33,436 nt of DNA from Oscillospiraceae bacterium (GCA_015068305.1 SVKV01000021.1:1-33436); one strand, 5' to 3'. Shown: positions 1 through 8,330, numbered from the stretch's first letter. The notes: generated by a model not told the origin, from the letters alone. Numbers and translations: made by a program.

Positions 1-1524
1 GACGAGTACACCATCCGTTACGTCACCCAGACCGCTCTGGACATCAACTACTTCCTGACTTCCTGCGCTTCCAACTGGCTGGTCCACGAGGGCCTGTACG
101 AGGCTGGTAAGGATACCTCCGGTACCCTGGTCACCACCGACTACTGCACCTCCAAGGAGACCACCATGTCCTGCGGTCCTTACCGCATCGAGTCCCTGCA
201 GCCCGGCAAGCAGATCGTCTACGTCAAGAACGAGAACTACTACCTGTTCAATCAGGACGAGACCGGCCGCTATGTTGGCTACACCGAGTACCTGGTTGAC
301 GGCGAGTCCGTCGAAGCTTACCAGGCTGACCGCGTTGTCATCGACGTCATGGACGTTGACGCAACCAAGCAGGCCTTCCTGAAGGGCGAGCTGACCGAGT
401 GGACCCCCACTGCTGACGATATGGTCACCTACGCTACCTCCGACCAGATGTACAAGGCTCCCGAGACCTTCACCATGTCCTTCTTCTTCTGCACCGGTCT
501 GGACTACCTGAAGGAAATGGACATCTCCAAGGGCAACCAGAACTCCGTTGTTCTGTCCAATGTCAACTTCCGCCGCGCTATGTCCCTGTCCATCGACCGT
601 GCTGAGTGGGTCGGCGCTACCGAAGGCTTCATCCCCGCATTCTCCATGCTGAACTCCCTGTACTACTACAACGTGTACGAGGATCCCACCTCCTCCTACC
701 GTAACTCCGATCCTGCTAAGCAGGCTATCGTCAACTTCTACGGTGTTGAGTACGGTGCAGGCACTCCCTATGCTGACCTGGACGCTGCTCACGACTCCAT
801 CAACGGCTACAACCTGACTGAGGCTCAGAACCTGATGAAGCAGGCTTGCGATGAGCTGGTCGCTGAGGGCCTGTACACCGCCGGTGAGCCCATCCACATC
901 CGTATTGGCTGGGCAAAGGGCGCTCTGGGCTCCCCCGACAACCAGCAGGCTGCTCTGATCGAGAAGTACATCAATGCAGCTCTCGAAGGCTCCGGCTTCG
1001 GTCCTCTGACTCTGGAGCCCATCGGCAACATCAATGACCGTTACGGCGACGTTGCTTCCGGCGAATACGCCATTGGCTACGGTGCATGGGGCGGCGCTGC
1101 CTTCTATCCCTTCCGTAACTTCCAGGTTTACTGCGATCCCGATGAGTACTCCATCCACGAGGCTGGCTGCTGGGATCCCAAGTCTGTCACTCTGACTCTG
1201 ACTGTCGAGGGTGAGGAAGTCACCAAGACCTGGCAGGATTGGTCCAAGTGCATGGTTGGTTCCGGCGACATGGCAGACAAGTCCTTCGAGACCAAGCTGC
1301 AGATCCTGGCTGACATGGAAGAGAACTACATGAACCTCTTCTACCGTATCCCCCTGGCATCCTCCACTGTTCCCTTCCTGATGTCCTATCAGGCTGACCA
1401 GTACACTCAGGATTACAACATCATGTACGGTTTCGGCGGCATCGAGCTGATGTCCTTCAACTACACTGATGCTGAGTGGGAGGCATTCGTTGCTGAGCAG
1501 GGCGGTACTCTGAGCTACGAATAA
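1..1524 (+). CDS. oppA: Oligopeptide ABC transporter substrate-binding protein, 5' truncated
   Basis: The reading frame is open from the first base of the window to a TAA at 1522-1524, so the start, the signal peptide and the N-terminal lobe lie outside. The 507 visible residues look like the C-terminal two thirds of a family 5 extracellular solute-binding protein, with features such as the N-V-N-F-R-R-A-M-S segment near residue 190, where these proteins have their conserved VRxA helix. It would bind peptides outside the membrane and pass them to OppB/OppC. Codon use is strongly biased to C-ending codons, as expected for a highly expressed binding protein. The downstream genes oppBCDF support the call. 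Substrate specificity cannot be read from the sequence. A start at the internal ATG at 166 is unlikely because homologous-looking sequence continues upstream of it. Confidence 0.88.
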   Translation, partial: DEYTIRYVTQTALDINYFLTSCASNWLVHEGLYEAGKDTSGTLVTTDYCTSKETTMSCGPYRIESLQPGKQIVYVKNENYYLFNQDETGRYVGYTEYLVDGESVEAYQADRVVIDVMDVDATKQAFLKGELTEWTPTADDMVTYATSDQMYKAPETFTMSFFFCTGLDYLKEMDISKGNQNSVVLSNVNFRRAMSLSIDRAEWVGATEGFIPAFSMLNSLYYYNVYEDPTSSYRNSDPAKQAIVNFYGVEYGAGTPYADLDAAHDSINGYNLTEAQNLMKQACDELVAEGLYTAGEPIHIRIGWAKGALGSPDNQQAALIEKYINAALEGSGFGPLTLEPIGNINDRYGDVASGEYAIGYGAWGGAAFYPFRNFQVYCDPDEYSIHEAGCWDPKSVTLTLTVEGEEVTKTWQDWSKCMVGSGDMADKSFETKLQILADMEENYMNLFYRIPLASSTVPFLMSYQADQYTQDYNIMYGFGGIELMSFNYTDAEWEAFVAEQGGTLSYE

Positions 1525-1563
1525 TCTAAAGATTATTTCATAGTTTGATCCCCTAACAAAATG

Positions 1564-1598
1564 GCCAGGGGGGCAATCGCCCCCCTGGCTTTGGGTGT
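1564..1598 (+). terminator. GC-rich hairpin after oppA (intercistronic terminator or processing stem)
   Basis: Perfect 11-bp stem, 1564-1574 paired with 1579-1589, with a four-base AATC loop, 39 bases after the oppA stop. The T-run is interrupted (TTTGGGTGTTATTTTT). It probably terminates part of the transcripts or stabilises the oppA 3' end, giving more binding protein than permease. The stem is seen; the role is inferred. Confidence 0.7.
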
Positions 1599-1630
1599 TA
1601 TTTTTGGCACCTTTAAATTTTTGTGCGTTT

Positions 1631-1698
1631 GCTACTGTTTTTCGCTATGGACTTGTGTCTGCGAACAAATTCGTAGCGAAGAACAGCAGCTTTTTTCT
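1631..1698 (+). terminator. Second, long hairpin with a T6 tail just upstream of oppB
   Basis: Arms 1631-1647 and 1674-1690 pair over 17 positions with one A-C mismatch and one G-T wobble, and are followed directly by TTTTTT (1691-1696). The 26-base loop can form an inner TTGT/ACAA helix (1653-1656 with 1665-1668). It sits only about 20 bases before the oppB ribosome binding site, so it is placed like an attenuator of oppBCDF. Confidence 0.55.
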
Positions 1699-1730
1699 CA
1701 AAATATTAACCAGTAAAGGAGAAATTGCTT

Positions 1731-2693
1731 ATGAGAATGGCGAAGTATACAGCAAAACGTATTGTTTTGATGTTCTTTACCCTGTTTGTCATTTCCACCA
1801 TCTGTTTCGTCCTGATCCGCATTCTTCCCCGTGAACTGCCTCAGGAAAAGAACCTGGCACAGGTCATTCAGGCCCGCTGGGAAGCACTGGGCTACAATGA
1901 GCCCCTGATCATGCAGTTCTGGATTTATCTGAAGAATATCTTTACGGAGTGGGACTGGGGTACTTCCTGGTACATTCAGTTCCGTGAGCCCGCATGGGAT
2001 CTGCTGACCGGCCGTCTGCTGCCCACTGTCATGGTTAACTTTATGTCTCTGCTGCTGTCCATCCCCGCAGGTATTCTGCTGGGTATCTATGCCGCAATCA
2101 AGAAGAACAAGTGGCAGGACTCTCTGATCAGCACCTCTGTTATGGTGTTCGTTTCCGTGCCTTCCTATGTTTACGCCTTCCTGGTTCAGTACTTCCTGTA
2201 CTTCAAGCTGGGCTGGCTGCCTCTGCAGGTCTACTCCCTGGCAGATGCCGGCGGCTCCTGGTTCACCTGGAAGATGATCTACTCCATGCTGGCACCCATC
2301 ATTGCGCTGTCCTTCGGTACCATTGCCGGTATGTGCCGTTTCACCCGTGCCGAGCTGACGGAGACTCTGACCTCCGACTATATGCTGCTGGCCCGTACCA
2401 AGGGCCTGACCCGGGCACAGGCAACCTCCCGCCATGCACTGAAGAACGCCATGGTGCCCATCCTGCCCATGATCATTTCTCAGTTCATCGGTATTCTGGG
2501 TGGCTCCTTCGTTATTGAGAAGATTTTTGCAATCCCCGGTGTCGGTCAGCTGTACCTGCAGTCCATCACCCTGTTCGACTATGACGTGTTTATGGTTGAC
2601 TGCGTGTTCTATGTCTTCATCGGTCTGCTGGCAGGTATTGTGGTCGACCTGAGCTACGGCTTCATCGATCCTCGTATCAGAATGGGAGAGTGA
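1731..2693 (+). CDS. oppB: Oligopeptide ABC transporter permease OppB
   Basis: 320-residue inner membrane permease of the DppB/OppB type that forms half of the peptide channel. It has an N-terminal transmembrane helix (about residues 8-28), a periplasmic-type loop, and five further hydrophobic segments. The cytoplasmic EAA loop near residues 220-245 (A-R-T-K-G-L followed by H-A-L-K-N-A) contacts the ATPases, and the protein ends in the family-typical D-P-R-I segment. The ATG at 1731 is chosen because AAAGGAGA (1715-1722) is well spaced from it; an upstream in-frame TTG at 1725 would sit too close. The length is normal for the family. The stop lies four bases before oppC, indicating cotranscription and probably coupled translation. 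Confidence 0.95.
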   Translation: MRMAKYTAKRIVLMFFTLFVISTICFVLIRILPRELPQEKNLAQVIQARWEALGYNEPLIMQFWIYLKNIFTEWDWGTSWYIQFREPAWDLLTGRLLPTVMVNFMSLLLSIPAGILLGIYAAIKKNKWQDSLISTSVMVFVSVPSYVYAFLVQYFLYFKLGWLPLQVYSLADAGGSWFTWKMIYSMLAPIIALSFGTIAGMCRFTRAELTETLTSDYMLLARTKGLTRAQATSRHALKNAMVPILPMIISQFIGILGGSFVIEKIFAIPGVGQLYLQSITLFDYDVFMVDCVFYVFIGLLAGIVVDLSYGFIDPRIRMGE

Positions 2694-2697
2694 TATT

Positions 2698-4269
2698 ATG
2701 GCAGAAAAGAATTATAATCATATTCCCAAGGACAAGTTTACCTTCGTCAACGAGGGTGAGCGGCTGACTGACCAGAAGTTTGACGATAAGCCCGTCAGCT
2801 ATTTTAAGGATGCCTGGATCCGCTTCAAGAAGTCCAAGGCTTCTGTCGTGGCTACTGTCATCATCGTGTGCATCATTCTGTACGCATTCCTGGCTCCTCT
2901 GCTGATCACCAGCCATGAGGCAACCTTCATGGTCAATATGTATGCAAAGAAGCCTGCCCGTGTTGCTGCTCTGCACAATGTTAAGGGCTTTGACGGCGGC
3001 GTGAACCGTGACTTCTCCGAAAAGGGTCTGATCAAGGCCGTTGCCACCGGTATCGGCGCTGAGGACTGGGAAGGCAAGGGCATTACCCTGGAGCAGGGCC
3101 TCCAGAGTGAGTATCAGCCCATGCTCGAGATCGGCGAGCCCAAGACCATCATGGGCCCCGGCAAGAAGGAGTCCAAGTCCTTCTCCGGCCGCATCGACAG
3201 CTATCTGGAAGTTGGCTTCTTCTACCGCAGCATCAAGCAGGATGAACTGAAGAACATCCTGGCCTGGGAGGAAGAGACCGGTAAGAAGATCCTCTATCCT
3301 CTGGTTGAGAATAACAAGTGGTGCCTGGATGCCCAGGATGCCAACTACTGGTACAAGTCCAACAAGGGTACTCCCGTTGTTCTGGACGAAAACGGCAAGG
3401 CCAAGACCATCGAGTATGGCGAAGGCATGATGCTGGAAGACAACTACAAGCGCGATGAAAACGGCGAACCCATTTACTGGGAGTTCACTGGCGGCGGTAC
3501 CTTTGAGACCGCTCAGCTGAAGGTCCGCGTTCTGTACTACAACTACTATCAGTATCTGTACGGCTCTACCCCCGACTATATCATGGGCACCGACTCCCAG
3601 GGCTATGACCTGGCTCTGCGTATTGCCGGCGGTATCAAGCTGTCCCTGCTGGTCGCTGTGTTCGTCTGTGTCATCAACTTTGTTCTGGGTTCCATTTACG
3701 GCGCCATCGAAGGTTACTACGGCGGCACCATCGATATCGTGATGGAGCGTATTTCCGACATTCTGTGGAATGTGCCCTTCATCGTCGTTGCAACGCTGTT
3801 CCAGATCCACCTGTCACAGAAGCTGGGTGCAATTCCCTGTCTGCTGTTTGCATATGTGGTTACCGGCTGGATCAGCACCGCATCCCGTGTCCGTACCCAG
3901 TTCTACCGCTTCAAGACTCAGGAATATGTCATGGCTGCCCGTACCCTGGGTGCCCGTGACCGCCGGATCATCTGGAAGCACATCTTCCCCAACTCCCTGG
4001 GTACCATCATCACTTCCTCTGCTCTGGCAATTCCCAGCACCATGCTCTCTGAGTCCATGCTGTCTTTCCTGGGCATCGTGAAGCTGGGTACTGCGGAGTC
4101 CACCTCTCTGGGCACCCTGCTGGCTGACGCCAGCGGTATCTGGACCAACTACCCCCATCTGATGATTTACCCTGCAGTGGTCATCTCTCTTCTGATGATC
4201 TGCTTCAACCTGTTCGGCAACGGCCTGCGGGATGCATTTAACCCCGCACTGCGCGGCGTGGAGGAATAA
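2698..4269 (+). CDS. oppC: Oligopeptide ABC transporter permease OppC with an enlarged extracytoplasmic loop
   Basis: 523-residue permease partner of OppB. A cytoplasmic N-terminus is followed by transmembrane helix 1 (about 49-70). The conserved M-G-T-D-S-Q-G-Y-D motif that normally follows shortly after appears only near residue 295. From there the usual DppC core runs to the end, with the EAA loop near 410-435. Typical OppC proteins are about 300 residues, so roughly 170 residues are extra, all on the outer face where OppA docks. The insert is hydrophilic and rich in aromatic and charged residues. I recall enlarged OppC proteins in some Clostridia, so this may be a subfamily trait rather than unique. 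A GGGAG ribosome binding site (2684-2688) fits the ATG at 2698. Confidence 0.93.
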   Translation: MAEKNYNHIPKDKFTFVNEGERLTDQKFDDKPVSYFKDAWIRFKKSKASVVATVIIVCIILYAFLAPLLITSHEATFMVNMYAKKPARVAALHNVKGFDGGVNRDFSEKGLIKAVATGIGAEDWEGKGITLEQGLQSEYQPMLEIGEPKTIMGPGKKESKSFSGRIDSYLEVGFFYRSIKQDELKNILAWEEETGKKILYPLVENNKWCLDAQDANYWYKSNKGTPVVLDENGKAKTIEYGEGMMLEDNYKRDENGEPIYWEFTGGGTFETAQLKVRVLYYNYYQYLYGSTPDYIMGTDSQGYDLALRIAGGIKLSLLVAVFVCVINFVLGSIYGAIEGYYGGTIDIVMERISDILWNVPFIVVATLFQIHLSQKLGAIPCLLFAYVVTGWISTASRVRTQFYRFKTQEYVMAARTLGARDRRIIWKHIFPNSLGTIITSSALAIPSTMLSESMLSFLGIVKLGTAESTSLGTLLADASGIWTNYPHLMIYPAVVISLLMICFNLFGNGLRDAFNPALRGVEE

Positions 4270-4272
4270 GCT

Positions 4273-6429
4273 ATGGATAAGATTTTGGAAGTTAAAAATT
4301 TAAAAATCTCTTTCCGCACCTCTGGCGGTACCGTCAAGGCTGTCCGTGACATCTCCTTTGATCTGGAGCGGGGCAGAACCGTCGCCATCGTCGGCGAGTC
4401 CGGTTCCGGTAAGTCCGTTACCTCCAAGGCCATTCTGGGCATTCTGGCCGGTAACTCCATCATTGAAGGCGGCGAGATTCTTTATGACGGCAAGGACCTG
4501 CTGAAGATTTCCGAAGAGGAAATGTGCAAGATCCGCGGCGATAAGATCTCCATGATCTTCCAGGACCCCCTGTCCTCTCTGAACCCCATCGTCAAGATCG
4601 GCAAGCAGATCACTGAGGCTATGCTGCTGAAGAACAAGACCAGCCGCCGGGAAGCCAAGGCAGAGTTTGATGCTCTGATTGCTCTGCTGCAGAAGAACAT
4701 GGTTGCAGCCACCGGCAGTGATGCCAAGGCTAAGGAACTGTGTGATATCTTCAAGAAGTTCTGCCTGGAGTCCAACAAGCTGGAGAACAGCTATAATAAC
4801 TCCTATTCTACTGCCATGGCAGTGATGGAATCCATCGAAGATGTGTCCTTCCGTCTGAGCAAGAATCAGAAGCTGGATGCCAAGACTGAGCTGAAGAGCT
4901 TTGCTGGCAACCTGAAGAAGGTCACCGATCCCTTCCTGACCCATAACTATGCATCCAAGCTGGCTGCAGCTGCCGATGCCATTTCCAAGGAAGCTTCTGC
5001 TTACGACAAGAAGCAGGGCGGCCTGCCTGCAGGACTGGAGAAGGTTCTGAATGAGACCTGCGAGCTGCTGAAGGAAATCCTGGACCAGGAGCGTCCCGAT
5101 TTCTTTGAGATCGGCTTCTACAGCCTGAAGAATCCCGGCGCCAATCTCCATGAGCAGAGCGTTGCACAGGTGAATCAGATGTGCAAGGACTACCTGATCA
5201 ACAACTTTATGAAGGAATTCATTGAGCTGGAGAAGCAGGGTGTTGCATATTCCTACCAGCAGGCTCTGGAGAAGAAGAAGGCACTGCTGCAGGATCTGCA
5301 GGAGGCTGAAACCTACTTCAAGGGCGAATTCGACAAGAAGAGCGCCTTGGCTTACGCCAAGACCATCTCCGATAAGGTCGAGGCTTCCATTGACAATCTG
5401 GAAATCACCAAGGATTCTGCTGCCTATACCTTCCGCACCAGCCTGGTCAGCGGCATCGAAAAGTATTTCTACTACAAGAAGAACAACCCCAAGGAAGAAG
5501 CACGTTTTGCCCGTCAGTCCAAGAAGCGTGATGCGCTGATTGCCAGAGGCAAGAACGTGGACTGGAAGGTCGTTCCCAAGGTCGTCTTTGATCTGAATGA
5601 TCTGAAGAACGACATTGTCAAGGCTGTTACCGGTCTGCAGAACCGTTACCAGGACTACATTGCCGCATCCGACAATGTGGACTATGAGGGCCGCGCTGTT
5701 GAAATCATCAACAGCCTGAAGGACAAGGCATCCAAGGCTGTCTACAAGGTCACTCCCGCCATGGCAAAGGAAAAGGCCATCAAGCTGATGGAGGAAGTCG
5801 GCATTGCCGAGCCCCGTATGCGTTACTATCAGTATCCCTTCGAGTTCTCCGGCGGCATGCGTCAGCGTATTGTTATTGCAATTGCTCTGTCTGCTGACCC
5901 CGAGATCCTGATCTGTGACGAGCCCACCACCGCTCTGGACGTGACCATCCAGGCTCAGATCCTGGAGCTGATCAACCGTCTGAAGGCTGAGCGTAATCTG
6001 TCCGTTATCTTCATCACCCATGACCTGGGTGTTGTGGCCAACATGGCAGACGACATCGCTGTTATGTATGCCGGTAAGATCGTCGAGTACGGCACCGCCG
6101 ATGATATTTTCTACGATCCCCGTCATCCTTATACCTGGGCTCTGCTGAGCTCCATGCCCGACCTGGATACCAAGGAAAAGCTGGATGCAATTCCCGGTAC
6201 TCCTCCCAACATGATTTATCCTCCTGTCGGCGATGCATTTGCTGCCCGTAACAAGTACGCAATGCAGATCGACTTTGAGGCACAGCCCCCCATGTTCGAG
6301 ATCTCCGAAACCCACCGGGCTGCCACCTGGCTGCTGCATCCCGAAGCACCCGCTGTGGAGATCCCCAAGATCATTACCGACCGTATCGCAAGAATGAAGC
6401 AGAAGGCAGGAGGTGCTCAGAATGGCTAA
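4273..6429 (+). CDS. oppD: Oligopeptide ABC transporter ATPase OppD with a ~365-residue internal insertion
   Basis: 718-residue ATPase that would power peptide import with OppF. Walker A G-E-S-G-S-G-K-S is at 41-48 and the Q-loop glutamine at 97. The ABC signature F-S-G-G-M-R-Q-R starts near 525, Walker B I-L-I-C-D-E is near 545-551, and the T-H-D-L switch follows. The usual C-terminal oligopeptide-type extension comes after G-T-P-P-N-M-I-Y. OppD is normally about 330 residues, with about 60 between Q-loop and signature; here about 430 separate them. The extra stretch, about 134-498, is Lys/Glu/Ala/Leu-rich, has no membrane segments and looks mostly helical. All catalytic motifs are intact, so the protein should be active. 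It overlaps oppF by 8 bases. Confidence 0.93.
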   Translation: MDKILEVKNLKISFRTSGGTVKAVRDISFDLERGRTVAIVGESGSGKSVTSKAILGILAGNSIIEGGEILYDGKDLLKISEEEMCKIRGDKISMIFQDPLSSLNPIVKIGKQITEAMLLKNKTSRREAKAEFDALIALLQKNMVAATGSDAKAKELCDIFKKFCLESNKLENSYNNSYSTAMAVMESIEDVSFRLSKNQKLDAKTELKSFAGNLKKVTDPFLTHNYASKLAAAADAISKEASAYDKKQGGLPAGLEKVLNETCELLKEILDQERPDFFEIGFYSLKNPGANLHEQSVAQVNQMCKDYLINNFMKEFIELEKQGVAYSYQQALEKKKALLQDLQEAETYFKGEFDKKSALAYAKTISDKVEASIDNLEITKDSAAYTFRTSLVSGIEKYFYYKKNNPKEEARFARQSKKRDALIARGKNVDWKVVPKVVFDLNDLKNDIVKAVTGLQNRYQDYIAASDNVDYEGRAVEIINSLKDKASKAVYKVTPAMAKEKAIKLMEEVGIAEPRMRYYQYPFEFSGGMRQRIVIAIALSADPEILICDEPTTALDVTIQAQILELINRLKAERNLSVIFITHDLGVVANMADDIAVMYAGKIVEYGTADDIFYDPRHPYTWALLSSMPDLDTKEKLDAIPGTPPNMIYPPVGDAFAARNKYAMQIDFEAQPPMFEISETHRAATWLLHPEAPAVEIPKIITDRIARMKQKAGGAQNG

Positions 6430-7636
6430 TGTAAATGAAAAAGAGACTCTGCTGAAAGTTGAGCATCTGTGCCAGTACTTCGGACCCACCAAGGCTGTTG
6501 ACGACGTGAGCTTCGAGATCAAGAAGGGCGAAGTCTTCGGCCTGGTCGGCGAGTCCGGCTGCGGTAAGACCACCACCGGCCGTTCCATCATCAAGATCTA
6601 TGACATCACCTCCGGCAGCATCTACTTCAAGGGCCAGCGCATCTGCGCCGGCACAAAGGCATACAAGGATGAGATCAAGCTGCAGAAGTCTCTGATCAAG
6701 GAACTGAAGAAGTCCGGCGCTGCTGACGCTTCTGAGAGAATCGCAGCTGCCAACGCCAGAATCCTGGAGTTGAAGACTGAAATCCAGAAGGCCAAGTTCG
6801 ACCACAACCACTCTGACCGGGAGTATGCAAAGACTCTGATCAAGCAGGCTGAGGAAGAATATGCACCCAAGCTGGAGGCTGCCAAGAATGATCCCGCTCT
6901 GCTGTCTGCTGTCCAGAAGGAATTCAAGGATCAGAAGCACATTGCCAAGAACACCAAGCTGATCACCCAGATCCAGATGATCTTCCAGGATCCCATTGCC
7001 TCTCTGAACCCCCGTATGACCGTCCGCGAAATCATCGCTGAGGGCCTGGTCATCAACGGTATCAAGGATCAGGCATATATCGATGAGAAGGTTTTCGAGA
7101 TTCTGGAGCTGGTCGGTCTGGTTCGCGAGCATGCCGGCCGTTACCCCCATGAGTTCTCCGGCGGTCAGCGTCAGCGTATCGGTATCGCCCGTGCGGTCAT
7201 CATGAACCCCGAGCTGCTGATTGCCGACGAGCCCATCTCCGCTCTGGACGTTTCCATTCAGGCACAGGTTATCAACCTGCTGAATGAGCTGCGTGAGAAG
7301 CTGGGTCTGACCATCCTGTTCATCGCTCATGACCTGTCCGTCGTTAAGTACTTCTCCGACCGTATCGGTGTTATGTACTTCGGCAAGATGGTGGAGCTGG
7401 CAGATTCCGATGAGCTGTTTGCCCATCCTCTGCATCCTTACACCCGCAGCCTGCTGTCCGCAATTCCTCTGCCCGATCCTCACTCTGAGAAGAACCGCCA
7501 GAGAATTGTGTACAACTCCCTGGCTGAGCATGACTACACTGTGGACAAGCCCACCCTGCGGGAGATCCTGCCCGGTCACTATGTCTACTGCAACGACGCT
7601 GAGGAAGCAAAGTACAAGAAGGAGCTGGGTCTGTGA
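6422..7636 (+). CDS. oppF: Oligopeptide ABC transporter ATPase OppF with a ~90-residue insertion
   Basis: 404-residue ATPase, the partner of OppD. Walker A G-E-S-G-C-G-K-T is at 43-50, and the Q-loop in the family-typical Q-M-I-F-Q-D-P-I-A-S-L-N-P is near residue 189. The signature F-S-G-G-Q-R-Q-R, Walker B with D-E-P-I-S-A-L-D and the A-H-D-L switch are all present. In ordinary OppF proteins Walker A and the Q-loop are about 55 residues apart; here about 145. The extra segment (about 76-170) is charged and helical-looking, and its position differs from that of the OppD insertion. The ATG at 6422 is preferred over an in-frame GTG at 6413 because AGGAGG (6408-6413) lies eight bases before it. 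The last codons overlap the next gene by four bases. Confidence 0.93.
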   Translation: MANVNEKETLLKVEHLCQYFGPTKAVDDVSFEIKKGEVFGLVGESGCGKTTTGRSIIKIYDITSGSIYFKGQRICAGTKAYKDEIKLQKSLIKELKKSGAADASERIAAANARILELKTEIQKAKFDHNHSDREYAKTLIKQAEEEYAPKLEAAKNDPALLSAVQKEFKDQKHIAKNTKLITQIQMIFQDPIASLNPRMTVREIIAEGLVINGIKDQAYIDEKVFEILELVGLVREHAGRYPHEFSGGQRQRIGIARAVIMNPELLIADEPISALDVSIQAQVINLLNELREKLGLTILFIAHDLSVVKYFSDRIGVMYFGKMVELADSDELFAHPLHPYTRSLLSAIPLPDPHSEKNRQRIVYNSLAEHDYTVDKPTLREILPGHYVYCNDAEEAKYKKELGL

Positions 7637-8052
7637 GCTCAACCCTCAAAAAGAACCTGATCAAGTACGGCATTTCCATCACGCTTTCTCTGGGACTGGC
7701 CTTCCTGTATGTGTATCTGCGGGTTGATTTTGCCGATCCCGGTGCAACGCCTCTGGTTGAATGGTACAGGATTATCTGTGATGCTTTTACCATTCCCGGC
7801 TTGATTCTTCTGATGCTTGGTTGCCTGATGAGTCTGAGCAATCAGGGCGCAATGGACGGCCTCGGATATGTGGTTGTCAATGCGCTGAAGATGCTGATTC
7901 CCACCGGCGGTTTGAAGCTGGAGCGCTACAAGGAATATCTGGAGCGCAGAAAAGAAAACCGCGTCAAAGGATACGGTTTCCTGTATCTGGTCGGTGCCGG
8001 TTGCATGGTCATTGCTCTGGTATTCATGGTTCTGTTTTACAGCATTTATTAA
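7633..8052 (+). CDS. Small membrane protein, DUF3899-like, last gene of the opp operon
   Basis: 139-residue protein with three hydrophobic segments (about 10-29, 50-68 and 113-136) and a positively charged loop near 95-112. The start is GTG at 7633, which overlaps the oppF stop in a GTGA arrangement; AAGGAG at 7619-7624 gives an ideal spacing. The pattern resembles the Bacillota DUF3899 family, whose role is unknown. Overlap with oppF and the strong terminator just after it place it in the opp transcription unit, suggesting an accessory role in peptide transport. That role is inferred from position only. Confidence 0.75.
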   Translation: MSSTLKKNLIKYGISITLSLGLAFLYVYLRVDFADPGATPLVEWYRIICDAFTIPGLILLMLGCLMSLSNQGAMDGLGYVVVNALKMLIPTGGLKLERYKEYLERRKENRVKGYGFLYLVGAGCMVIALVFMVLFYSIY

Positions 8053-8059
8053 AAAGAAA

Positions 8060-8091
8060 AGTGTGCTGCCTGCGGGCAGCACACTTATTTT
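8060..8091 (+). terminator. Terminator of the opp operon
   Basis: Perfect 11-bp stem, 8060-8070 with 8075-8085, four-base TGCG loop, followed by TATTTTG. It lies seven bases after the stop of the DUF3899-like gene. Confidence 0.9.
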
Positions 8092-8100
8092 GTATTGAAT

Positions 8101-8151
8101 ATGAAAAATCCCCAAATGTGGTTGACCAGACCAAATTTGGGGATTTTTCAT
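8101..8151. repeat. Perfect 17-bp inverted repeat, bidirectional terminator-like
   Basis: Arms 8101-8117 and 8135-8151 are exact reverse complements, and four more pairs can form inside (8119-8122 with 8130-8133). Each arm ends in a run of A or T outside a GGGG/CCCC core, so it can act as an intrinsic terminator for either strand. It is a second stem within 20 bases of the opp terminator. The rest of the spacer, 8152-8330, is AT-rich and holds no convincing gene. It could serve as back-up termination or end a small minus-strand RNA. Confidence 0.7.
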
Positions 8152-8230
8152 GAGAAAAGAGAGGTAAGAAAATGAAAAAGAAAGAAATCAAATGAATGAT
8201 GAAAGATTCTGTTAACCTTTATGTACTTTC

Positions 8231-8236
8231 ATTATA
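8231..8236 (-). promoter_or_regulatory. Possible minus-strand -10 box
   Basis: TATAAT on the minus strand at 8236-8231, with only a T-rich stretch and no good -35 box 17 bases upstream. It would read toward the inverted repeat at 8101-8151. Weak; listed because it would define a roughly 125-nt transcript. Confidence 0.25.
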
Positions 8237-8330
8237 GAACCAGTATGTTAAGGAAAAAAGTGGTAATTTATTAAATAAGTGTTAAGCTGCATAAAAACGG
8301 ACGGAAGAAACTTGGCTATATTGTGCAAAA

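Noticed and set aside
4300..6594. 764-codon open frame on the minus strand across oppD
   Set aside because: It is antisense to a gene with complete ABC motifs; the strong codon bias of oppD removes stops from this frame. It has no ribosome binding site or recognisable domain.
8172..8195. Seven-codon ORF after GAGAGGT in the opp-RluA spacer
   Set aside because: Far too short and lysine-rich by composition; no conserved context to support a peptide or leader.
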